A program made the translations under genes and the position numbers. A DNA stretch of 9,558 nt from Sphingomonas sp. (GTDB lineage Bacteria; Pseudomonadota; Alphaproteobacteria; Sphingomonadales; Sphingomonadaceae): positions 1-9,558 of the forward strand of contig JAICVC010000075.1 in the NCBI GenBank assembly GCA_025935515.1. Reading direction: 5' to 3'. Under the pieces are notes generated by a model. That model did not search any database. It was not told where the DNA came from and saw only the letters and a program-made list of their open reading frames with translations. This document shows, one piece after another, positions 1 to 5,034 of this stretch. The first letter of the stretch is position 1. Each line of letters begins with the position of its first letter.

Positions 1-2
1 AA

Positions 3-1343
3 GATCGGCTGCGGCCGGAATTTGTCGACAAGGTCCTCGATGCTGTCGAGGCCGGCGACGACGAGACTGCGCGGAACCTCGTGCAGCCCCTCCACCCGGC
101 CGATGTCGCCGACCTGATCGAGCTCGCCCGCGCCGACGAGCGTGAGGGCCTGGTCAAGGCGCTGGCCGGGATCATCAGCCCCAACGTCCTCGCGGAAATG
201 AACGATTACGTCCGCGAAGGCCTGCTCGACGAGATGGAGCCGCAGCAGGTCGCGGACATCGCCGGGCAGCTAGAGACGGACGATGCCGTCGCGCTGATCG
301 AGGACCTCGATCGCGACGAGCAGCAGGCGGTGCTCCGCGCGATGGAGCCGGACGACCGGGCCGCGGTCGAGGAGGCGCTCGGCTATCCCGAGGAATCGGC
401 CGGCCGGCTGATGCAGCGCGACCTGTGCGCGGTGCCCGAGCATTGGAAGGTCGGCCAGGTCATCGATTATCTGCGGTCGACCGGTGACCTGCCCACCGAC
501 TTCTGGGAAGTGTTCGTGGTCAGTCCCGATCATCACCCGGTCGGCACGTGCAAGCTCTCGACCATCCTCAGGACGCCGCGCACCACGGCGGTCAGCGATG
601 TCATGGTCCGCGAGCAGACCCTGATCCCGGTCGACATGGACCAGGAAGACGTCGCTCTGCGGTTCCAGAAATATGCATTGGTTTCCGCAGCGGTCGTCGA
701 CGACGCCGGGCGGCTGGTGGGAATGATCACCGTCGACGACGTGGTCCATATCATCCAGGAGGAAGCCGGCGAGGACGTCCTCCTGCTGTCGGGCGCGGGC
801 GAGGGCGACATCAACGAGCCGGTCGCGATGACCGTCAGGCGGCGCCTGTTCTGGCTGGTCATCAACCTCGGCACGGCGATCGTCGCCGCCAGCGTCGTCA
901 GCCTGTTCCAGGGGGAGATCGGCAAATATGCGGTGCTCGCCGTGCTGATGCCGATCGTCGCCGGCATGGGCGGCAATGCGGGAACTCAGACCCTTGCGGT
1001 TGCGGTGCGCGCGCTGGCAACCAACCAGCTGACCGAATCCAACACCATCCGCGCATTCGGGCGCGAGCTGACGATTGCGCTCGCCAACGGCCTGTCGCTG
1101 GGTGCGCTGATTGGCGTTGGTGTCACCGTTATCTTCCACAACCCCGCGCTCGGAGCAGTCATGGCCGCGGCCATGGTGATCAACAATCTGGCCGCGGGGC
1201 TTGGCGGCATCCTCGTGCCAGTCACGCTGGACCGGTTCAGAATAGACCCCGCAGTCTCATCGGCGGTGTTCGTCACGACCATCACTGACGTGACTGGCTT
1301 CTTCAGCTTCCTGGGCCTCGCATCGCTTTTTCTGGTTCGCTAA
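3..1343 (+). CDS. mgtE: Magnesium transporter MgtE (5' end outside window)
   Basis: Inner-membrane Mg2+ channel/transporter of the MgtE family, probably a dimer gated by cytosolic Mg2+ sensing. The reading frame is open from base 3 and the translation before the GTG at 81 (...EAGDDETARNLV then QPLHPADVADLIE) fits the MgtE N domain, so the true start lies left of the window and the GTG is internal. In the visible 446 residues, the superhelical N domain covers about 1-135 and the paired CBS domain about 135-260 (ESAGRLM and the VSDVMVREQ to VGMITVDDVV stretch). About five membrane segments run from 282 to 446. The family pore motif MGGNAGTQ is at 322-329, and a conserved Asp in TDVTGFF is at 429. 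Family members are about 450 residues, so only a little of the N-terminus is missing. A DUF1489 gene follows 40 bp downstream on the same strand and may be co-transcribed. The family assignment is firm; substrate preference (Mg2+ versus Co2+) is known only for the family. Confidence 0.96.
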   Translation, partial: DRLRPEFVDKVLDAVEAGDDETARNLVQPLHPADVADLIELARADEREGLVKALAGIISPNVLAEMNDYVREGLLDEMEPQQVADIAGQLETDDAVALIEDLDRDEQQAVLRAMEPDDRAAVEEALGYPEESAGRLMQRDLCAVPEHWKVGQVIDYLRSTGDLPTDFWEVFVVSPDHHPVGTCKLSTILRTPRTTAVSDVMVREQTLIPVDMDQEDVALRFQKYALVSAAVVDDAGRLVGMITVDDVVHIIQEEAGEDVLLLSGAGEGDINEPVAMTVRRRLFWLVINLGTAIVAASVVSLFQGEIGKYAVLAVLMPIVAGMGGNAGTQTLAVAVRALATNQLTESNTIRAFGRELTIALANGLSLGALIGVGVTVIFHNPALGAVMAAAMVINNLAAGLGGILVPVTLDRFRIDPAVSSAVFVTTITDVTGFFSFLGLASLFLVR

Positions 1344-1383
1344 CCGCTTGAAAGGGCGGTGGTTTACAGCCAGATCGACTGCC

Positions 1384-1785
1384 GTGCCGACACTTCACCT
1401 GACCAAGGTCGCATTTGCTTGCCGCGACCTCGAAGCGCTGCAACGGCGGGTCGCCGGCCGGACCGTCGGCGGCGAGATTCGAGTCGTGACGCGGATGCGC
1501 CCCAAGCGCATGGATGAGCTGATCGGCGGCTCGCTCTACTGGATCGTCAAGCACCGGCTTATCGCAGGCCAGCAAATCCTGCGCTTCGAAGACCGTCCCG
1601 ACGGCCGCATCGATATCGTCTGCTCGGCCGAGCTCGCCACGGTCTCGCCAATGCCGCGCCGCGCGCACCAAGGCTGGCGCTATCTCGAAGAGGCCGACGC
1701 GCCGAGCTCGGAGGACGACGGCAGCGGCCTCGGCGCGCTGCCGCCCCGGCTCTACGGCCGGCTGGCGGCGCTCGCGCTCGTTTGA
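1384..1785 (+). CDS. DUF1489 family protein (function unknown)
   Basis: A 133-residue soluble protein of the DUF1489 family (COG5458), common in alphaproteobacteria and without a known biochemical role. Family hallmarks, numbered from the GTG at 1384, are TRMRPKRMDEL (36-46), GGSLYWIVK (48-56), PRRAHQGWRYLEEADAPSS (91-109) and a C-terminal PPRLYGRLAAL. I chose the GTG because family members begin with a short leader running straight into LHLxK. The longer option, TTG at 1348, adds 12 residues atypical of the family. No good Shine-Dalgarno precedes either start. The gene is 40 bp downstream of mgtE, which suggests a shared transcript. There is no signal peptide or membrane segment. The invariant Arg/Trp-rich patches hint at nucleic-acid or nucleotide contact, but that is speculation. 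Confidence 0.88.
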   Translation: MPTLHLTKVAFACRDLEALQRRVAGRTVGGEIRVVTRMRPKRMDELIGGSLYWIVKHRLIAGQQILRFEDRPDGRIDIVCSAELATVSPMPRRAHQGWRYLEEADAPSSEDDGSGLGALPPRLYGRLAALALV

Positions 1786-1801
1786 TTGTCGCCCGGTACT
1801 G

Positions 1802-1864
1802 CTACCTGAACAGGATGATCAGGACGATGATGAGCAGGATCAGGCCGCCGATACCCAGGTACAT
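1802..1864 (-). CDS. 20-residue hydrophobic membrane peptide (unrecognised)
   Basis: A minus-strand ORF of 20 codons reads MYLGIGGLILLIIVLIILFR and stops with TAG. It is preceded by AAGGGAG seven bases before the ATG, one of the better ribosome-binding sites in the window. The peptide is a single hydrophobic segment (Gly-Ile-Gly-Gly, then Leu/Ile/Val) ending in Phe-Arg, which would span the inner membrane with the Arg anchoring one end. It is too short for routine gene callers. It is convergent with the DUF1489 gene (17 bp between stops) and divergent from the CADD-like gene. Size and composition recall small membrane proteins, including type I toxins such as Ibs, but no antisense RNA partner can be shown. 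I do not recognise a named family. Translation is an inference from the strong SD plus the uniformly membrane-like composition. Confidence 0.6.
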   Translation of the reverse strand: MYLGIGGLILLIIVLIILFR

Positions 1865-1911
1865 GGCTTCACTCCCTTGTTGTCCGCCGCCCGCGCACCA
1901 ACGAACCCGGC

Positions 1912-1921
1912 CCGAATTCGG
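1912..1921. promoter_or_regulatory. 10-bp perfect palindrome CCGAATTCGG
   Basis: A perfect 10-bp palindrome lies in the 140-bp region between the divergent 20-residue ORF (start 1864) and the CADD-like gene (start 2005). It could be an operator half-way between two promoters, but a short palindrome can arise by chance in GC-rich DNA. Apart from this, a weak promoter candidate and the two ribosome-binding sites, I see nothing in the gap. Confidence 0.2.
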
Positions 1922-1945
1922 TTGCGCAGCTCGTCCTGGGTCCGC

Positions 1946-1973
1946 TTGTCGACCCGTCGTGCCAGCCTTATTG
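1946..1973 (+). promoter_or_regulatory. Possible promoter for the CADD-like gene
   Basis: TTGTCG (1946-1951) and TTATTG (1968-1973) are separated by 16 bp, about 30 bp before the start codon at 2005. The -35 half resembles the alphaproteobacterial housekeeping sigma consensus (TTG core after C); the -10 match is partial. The ribosome-binding site AGGGGA follows, seven bases before the ATG. The call is made by eye and is weak. Confidence 0.25.
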
Positions 1974-2004
1974 GCGGGCCACCAACATCCAGGGGAACGA
2001 CGCC

Positions 2005-2676
2005 ATGACCACCACCTCTTCGCGCATCGATTCGAAGGTCGCCGAGCGGGCCATGCTCACGCACCCCTTCTACCAGGCGTGGACCGAAGGCCGTCTGCCG
2101 CTGGACACGCTGCGCGCCTATGCGCGGCAATATTTCCACCATGTCGAGGCCTTCCCGCGGGCGGTGAGCGCAGTCCACAGCGCGTGCCCCGATCGCGACG
2201 GCCGACGCATGCTCGCCGAAAATCTCGCGGAGGAGGAAGGGATCGAGGCCGGCAAGCAGGACCATGCGAGCCTGTGGCTGATGTTCGCCTGCGGGCTCGG
2301 CGAAAGCGAAGAAGGCGTGCGCGGGCAGGACCTGAACGCCGAAACCCGGGCACTGATTGACACTTTCCGCAAGCTCTCGCGGCGGTCCTATGCCTCCGGC
2401 CTGGGCGCGCTCTACGCCTATGAGAGCCAGTTCCCGGGCGTCGCCAGCGCCAAGATCGAAGGACTGGTCGACCGCTACGGCATCAATGACGAAGCGACGC
2501 TGCGCTTCTTCCGGGTCCACGAGAGCGCCGACATCGAGCACAGCTCGGTGTGCCGGGCATTGCTCGACCGGTTGCCCGAGGACCAGCGGGCCGAGGCCGT
2601 GGCGGCTGGCGAAGAGCTGGCCAGCGCGCTGTGGAATTTCCTGTCGGGCGTGGAGGCCCGCGAAACGGTCAATTAG
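2005..2676 (+). CDS. CADD/TenA-like di-metal protein, putative para-aminobenzoate synthase
   Basis: A 223-residue all-helical protein of the haem-oxygenase-like di-metal fold, in the CADD branch (Chlamydia CT610-like, folate-associated) rather than TenA thiaminase or PqqC. The HPFYQAWTEG, YARQYFHHVEAFPRAVSAVHS and LYAYESQ blocks match CADD closely as I recall it. Predicted metal ligands are E77, H87, E140, H172, D176 and H179 (HESADIEH). Tyr23 and Lys150 align with CADD Tyr27 and Lys152, the residues implicated in its self-sacrificing, oxygen-dependent conversion of a protein tyrosine to para-aminobenzoate for folate synthesis. There is a three-residue insertion between the first Glu and His ligands. 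The ATG at 2005 is supported by AGGGGA upstream. The protein is cytosolic, with no signal peptide. The gene appears to stand alone, and its 3' end overlaps the convergent GIN-domain gene by four bases. Fold and subfamily are strong; the reaction is inferred from residue conservation. Confidence 0.88.
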   Translation: MTTTSSRIDSKVAERAMLTHPFYQAWTEGRLPLDTLRAYARQYFHHVEAFPRAVSAVHSACPDRDGRRMLAENLAEEEGIEAGKQDHASLWLMFACGLGESEEGVRGQDLNAETRALIDTFRKLSRRSYASGLGALYAYESQFPGVASAKIEGLVDRYGINDEATLRFFRVHESADIEHSSVCRALLDRLPEDQRAEAVAAGEELASALWNFLSGVEARETVN

Positions 2677-3362
2677 CGGCAGCCGCTGACGGTCGTCGAC
2701 CCCTGCACCTTGAGGTAGCAGGCGGGACGGCCGGTCAGTCGGACCATGGCTGGCCCCCAGCCATTGACCTTCGCCGTATCGGTGACGTTCGCGTCGATCG
2801 TGGCCGTGCCGTCAACGCTGAAGTCGGCGCTTGGCATTGTCAGCCTGGCCGCGTCGAGCGTCGAAATGCCGCGGACCAGCGCGGTGAGCTTCCCGGCCCT
2901 GCCGGCAATCTTCGCGTTGGCGGTTCCTTCGAGCGAGACGTTCAGTTGATCGACACTGGCGTTGCCGATCGCGCTCGCTCCCGACCCCTGGATAGTCAGG
3001 CTGAAGCTGAGGCCTTTGATGCGGTCGATTGCGACCGAACCCGAGCCGATCAGCGACGCGCTGCCGAGCTCGTGCGTGCCCAGTGTGACCTCCACCGGTC
3101 CCGGATCCGAGCCGGGATAACCGCCCCACGATGGATTGGACTGAACGACGAGCGTGTCGCCACGCACCTCGATCGCCACGCGGTCGATCGCTGCCGAAGA
3201 CCCGGTTGCCCGCGCGAACGGCGCAACGCCGGTCGCGACGCTGACCTTGTAGGGCCCGCTGACGCGGATCTTGGTGAAGCTGGTCACGCCGAAATTGCGG
3301 GTTGCGGCATCGGCCGGCGTGCCGGCGACGATGATCGCCGCGGCGAGGAGGAAGGTGCGCAT
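2673..3362 (-). CDS. Secreted DUF2807 (GIN domain) protein
   Basis: A 229-residue exported protein of the head-GIN/DUF2807 family, which folds as a right-handed beta-helix-like adhesin module of unknown ligand. A signal peptide covers about residues 1-19 (MRTFLLAAAIIVAGTPADA, then ATRNF). The GIN entry motif is VSGPYKVSVATG (34-45), followed by rung-like repeats containing GSGS (106-109), GSGAS (126-130), EGTANAKIAG (145-154) and DGTATID (184-190). Two Cys (215, 228) near the C-terminus may form a disulfide. I chose the ATG at 3362 because GGAAGG lies eight bases upstream; the GTG at 3371 abuts that SD. It lies 49 bp downstream of a second GIN gene on the same strand with no terminator between, so the two probably form an operon and look like diverged duplicates. 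Its stop codon overlaps the stop of the convergent CADD-like gene (2673-2676). Location is periplasmic or surface; function unknown. Confidence 0.9.
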   Translation of the reverse strand: MRTFLLAAAIIVAGTPADAATRNFGVTSFTKIRVSGPYKVSVATGVAPFARATGSSAAIDRVAIEVRGDTLVVQSNPSWGGYPGSDPGPVEVTLGTHELGSASLIGSGSVAIDRIKGLSFSLTIQGSGASAIGNASVDQLNVSLEGTANAKIAGRAGKLTALVRGISTLDAARLTMPSADFSVDGTATIDANVTDTAKVNGWGPAMVRLTGRPACYLKVQGSTTVSGCR

Positions 3363-3411
3363 GGCACGCACCTTCCACGCGCATGGTTAACGAGCCGCTA
3401 AAGCAGCGCCC

Positions 3412-4131
3412 CTAAGAACAACGAACGTCGCCCGAACCGGCCTTGCTGATCTTGCACTTGGCGCCGCCAGAGACGTCGACATCGCCTGAGCCCATGATGC
3501 TGACGTCCGCGGTTCCGCTGGAGTGGGCGCGGATGCTGCCCGAGCCCGCAATCGACACGTCGACGCTTTGAGTTTGGATAGCGCCGGCGTCGACGTCGCC
3601 GGACCCGGCGATGTCATACTTGGCAGTCTGCGCCCTGCCCGCGCCTTTGACGTCACCTGAGCCCGCGATCGCAAGCTTCAGCTGCTGCACGTCGAACGCG
3701 CCCACGGTCAGCCCGCCCGAGCCGGCAACTACGCCCTCGAAGCTGTTGCCCTTGACCTTGTCAACGCGAATGTCGCCGGAGCCTGCGATGGTGGCCCCGC
3801 TGAGCTGGGGGACGGTTACCGCGAAGCTGGCCTTGCCACGATGGCTCCATCCGAAACTAAAGATTCCGTCGCGCTTTTGGGGGTGGATGATGAGCTTGTT
3901 GCCCTTCACCTCGACAATGGTTCGCTCCAGGAGCTTTTCCGAACCCTTGGCGGACACCGAGGCATTGGAGCCGGTCCGCACCTCCACGTCGTAGGGGCCG
4001 GCGACCTCGATCTCCTGGAAATTCCCGACCTGGTAATTGCGCGAGACGGTCGGCCCGGACTCTTCCTGGGCGTGGACCTGGCATCCCGAAAGGGCGGATG
4101 CGGCGATCGCGGCCGCGACGGACTTGCGCAT
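3412..4131 (-). CDS. DUF2807 (GIN domain) predicted lipoprotein with GSGD rungs
   Basis: A 239-residue envelope protein of the DUF2807 family. The ATG at 4131 has AGGAGG five bases upstream; the TTG at 4146 would be upstream of that SD and is rejected. The N-terminus is MRKSVAAAIAASALSGC, with a lipobox LSGC, so Cys17 should be lipidated; after it comes QVHAQEESGP. The GIN entry motif VAGPYDVEVRTG is at 43-54. Seven GSG turns follow at residues 117, 137, 157, 176, 196, 214 and 232, spaced 18-20 residues, mostly as AGSGD. This is the regular rung pattern of a beta-solenoid with small or acidic residues stacked along one face. Two more Cys are at 226 and 238. It is first in a two-gene operon with the other GIN protein. 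Two interleaved dyads just upstream suggest dedicated repression. Ligand and role are unknown; binding to a surface or ions along the Asp ladder is conjecture. Confidence 0.92.
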   Translation of the reverse strand: MRKSVAAAIAASALSGCQVHAQEESGPTVSRNYQVGNFQEIEVAGPYDVEVRTGSNASVSAKGSEKLLERTIVEVKGNKLIIHPQKRDGIFSFGWSHRGKASFAVTVPQLSGATIAGSGDIRVDKVKGNSFEGVVAGSGGLTVGAFDVQQLKLAIAGSGDVKGAGRAQTAKYDIAGSGDVDAGAIQTQSVDVSIAGSGSIRAHSSGTADVSIMGSGDVDVSGGAKCKISKAGSGDVRCS

Positions 4132-4141
4132 GCTTGCCTCC

Positions 4142-4168
4142 TGCAACGTGTATTAGCGTTGCAATACA
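4142..4168 (-). promoter_or_regulatory. Two interleaved inverted repeats upstream of the GIN operon
   Basis: On the plus strand TGCAACG (4142-4148), N8, CGTTGCA (4157-4163) forms a perfect 7-bp dyad. TGTATT (4149-4154), N8, AATACA (4163-4168) forms a perfect 6-bp dyad shifted by six bases. Both have 8-bp spacers and lie 11-37 bp before the start codon of the GIN lipoprotein, overlapping the end of its SD (4137-4142) and a candidate -10. This looks like an operator for one or two dimeric repressors. The TGTATT/AATACA half-sites resemble those of GntR (YtrA-type) regulators, but no regulator gene is in the window. In RNA the first dyad could instead form a hairpin next to the SD. Confidence 0.5.
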
Positions 4169-4189
4169 GCGACACGAAAACCGCCGCAA
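4161..4189 (-). promoter_or_regulatory. Possible promoter of the GIN operon
   Basis: Reading the minus strand, TTGCGG (4189-4184) and TATTGC (4166-4161) are spaced by 17 bp, about 30 bp before the ATG at 4131. The -35 keeps the TTG core; the -10 matches only in TAT. The -10 lies inside the interleaved dyads, as expected for a repressed promoter. It starts just after the T-run of the carD terminator, so the GIN operon probably does need its own promoter. Confidence 0.3.
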
Positions 4190-4193
4190 GCGT

Positions 4194-4222
4194 AAAAAAA
4201 GGGCGCCCGGTAAGGGGCGCCC
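4194..4222 (-). terminator. Rho-independent terminator after carD
   Basis: On the minus strand GGGCGCCC (4222-4215), a six-base loop and GGGCGCCC (4208-4201) form a perfect 8-bp all-GC stem followed by seven T (4200-4194). Orientation and position end transcription from carD, about 110 bp after its stop codon and beyond the palindromic repeat, before the GIN operon promoter. Confidence 0.85.
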
Positions 4223-4226
4223 ATCG

Positions 4227-4326
4227 CCCCTCCCTGCAAGGGAGGGGAAGGGGGTGGGTGCGAGCGAAGCGAGCAATAGCTCGACCGTTCAACCCACCCC
4301 TCGGTCCCCTCCCTGCTAGGGAGGGG
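4227..4326. repeat. 100-bp mosaic palindromic (REP/MITE-like) element
   Basis: Two near-identical hairpins bound the element: CCCCTCCCT-GCA-AGGGAGGGG (4227-4247) and CCCCTCCCT-GCT-AGGGAGGGG (4306-4326), each with perfect 9-bp arms. Between them GGGGTGGGT (4251-4259) pairs perfectly with ACCCACCCC (4292-4300), enclosing a small CGAGC/GCTCG hairpin (4270-4274 and 4279-4283). The whole can fold as a cloverleaf on either strand. It begins seven bases past the carD stop codon and ends four bases before the terminator, so it is transcribed as the carD 3' UTR. Elements of this CCCTCCC/GGGAGGG kind are dispersed in many proteobacterial genomes and often give spurious ORFs. It could affect mRNA stability or mark a non-autonomous mobile repeat; I cannot count copies here. 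Confidence 0.75.
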
Positions 4327-4333
4327 AGGAATC

Positions 4334-4867
4334 TTACGCGACTTCCTTGGCCTTGTTGTGGATCGGCCAGGCCTTGTTGAGGATCTCGAGGATCTTGGCG
4401 AGCGCGGCCTTCTCGTCGGTCTGCTCCATCGCGCCGAGCTCGCGCGCCAGGCGCGACGAGGCGGCCTCGAAAATCTGCCGCTCGGAATAGCTCTGCTCGG
4501 GCGCATCGTCCGGGCGGAACAGGTCGCGAGTGACTTCGGCGATCGAGGTCAGGTCGCCCGAGTTGATCTTCGCTTCATATTCCTGGGCGCGGCGCGACCA
4601 CATGGTGCGCTTGACCTTGGGCTTGCCTGTCAAGGTCGCGAGCGCGTCCTTCATAGTCTTGTCGCTCGACAGCTTGCGCATGCCGACCGAGTCCGCCTTG
4701 TTGACGGGGACGCGAAGGGTCATCTTCTCCTTCTCGAACCGAAGCACGTAGAGTTCGAGACGGGTTCCCGCGATTTCGGTGCTTTGCAGCTCGACGACAC
4801 GGCCAACTCCATGCTTGGGGTACACGACATAATCACCGACGTCGAAACTAAGCGCCTTTGTAGCCAT
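4334..4867 (-). CDS. carD: CarD/CdnL family RNA polymerase-binding transcription regulator
   Basis: A 177-residue cytosolic regulator that binds the RNA polymerase beta subunit and stabilises open promoter complexes, notably at rRNA and growth genes. The N-terminal Tudor-like RNAP-interaction domain covers about 1-65 (FDVGDYVVYPKHGVGRV, then the ELYVLRFEKEKMTLRVPV core). The helical DNA-binding domain is about 66-165, with the MWSRRAQEYEAKINSGDL block. Trp90 in it corresponds to the Trp that wedges the upstream edge of the transcription bubble in mycobacterial and Thermus CarD. The ATG at 4867 has GGAAAGG six bases upstream; a TTG at 4882 has no such support. Length is normal for alphaproteobacterial CdnL. 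The gene follows dinB on the same strand with a 167-bp gap containing candidate control elements. It is terminated by the hairpin at 4194-4222. The assignment is firm. Confidence 0.96.
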   Translation of the reverse strand: MATKALSFDVGDYVVYPKHGVGRVVELQSTEIAGTRLELYVLRFEKEKMTLRVPVNKADSVGMRKLSSDKTMKDALATLTGKPKVKRTMWSRRAQEYEAKINSGDLTSIAEVTRDLFRPDDAPEQSYSERQIFEAASSRLARELGAMEQTDEKAALAKILEILNKAWPIHNKAKEVA

Positions 4868-4920
4868 TGCTAACCTTTCCAAATGCGGCAGAGAGAGCCG
4901 GCGCGTTCCGCATCGTCCCC

Positions 4921-4940
4921 CAAAACGACCCGGCGGTCGT
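4921..4940 (-). other. Hairpin in the carD leader / dinB downstream region
   Basis: ACGACC (4925-4930) and GGTCGT (4935-4940) form a perfect 6-bp stem with a four-base loop. On the minus strand it is followed by a short T-run (TTTT, then G). It could be a weak terminator for dinB transcripts or an attenuator in the carD leader. The stem is short and the T-run poor, so intrinsic termination is doubtful. Confidence 0.3.
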
Positions 4941-4965
4941 GGCTCTGCTGCCTATTTCCTGGCTT

Positions 4966-4981
4966 CCCTTGAATTTAAGGG
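4966..4981. promoter_or_regulatory. 16-bp near-perfect palindrome upstream of carD
   Basis: CCCTTGAATTTAAGGG is self-complementary except for one G/T pair near the centre. It lies about 100 bp before the carD start, downstream of a TATAAA (minus strand, 5022-5017) that is the most -10-like hexamer in the gap, though no good -35 goes with it. It could be an operator or part of a leader hairpin (the G/T mismatch pairs as G-U in RNA). The rest of the 167-bp dinB-carD gap holds only the hairpin at 4925-4940 and the carD SD. Confidence 0.3.
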
Positions 4982-5034
4982 CCACTGCTGAATCGCGGCG
5001 GCCCCTCTACGACGATTTTATATCACAACTGACC

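Noticed and set aside
81..83. GTG as the start of mgtE
   Set aside because: The frame is open upstream to base 3 and the upstream residues continue the MgtE N domain, so this GTG is an internal Val codon.
1802..1864. Type I toxin-antitoxin locus
   Set aside because: The peptide resembles such toxins in size and hydrophobicity, but no antisense RNA promoter, long structured leader or tandem copy can be shown, so I call it only a membrane peptide.
1782..2360. Plus-strand frame over the 1.8-2.3 kb region
   Set aside because: It overlaps the CADD-like gene out of frame, lacks an SD, and reads as Pro/Arg-rich noise; the CADD-like gene and the minus-strand 20-residue ORF explain the region better.
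2005..2676. PqqC or TenA thiaminase
   Set aside because: No pqq or thi genes are nearby, and the carboxylate/histidine set HESADIEH with E77, H87 and E140 fits the CADD-type di-metal branch rather than cofactorless PqqC or Cys-dependent TenA.
4153..4506. Minus-strand ORF with PLPSREG and PPSPPLQGG-like segments
   Set aside because: This is the translation of the palindromic repeat at 4227-4326 plus out-of-frame carD, a common source of false ORFs.
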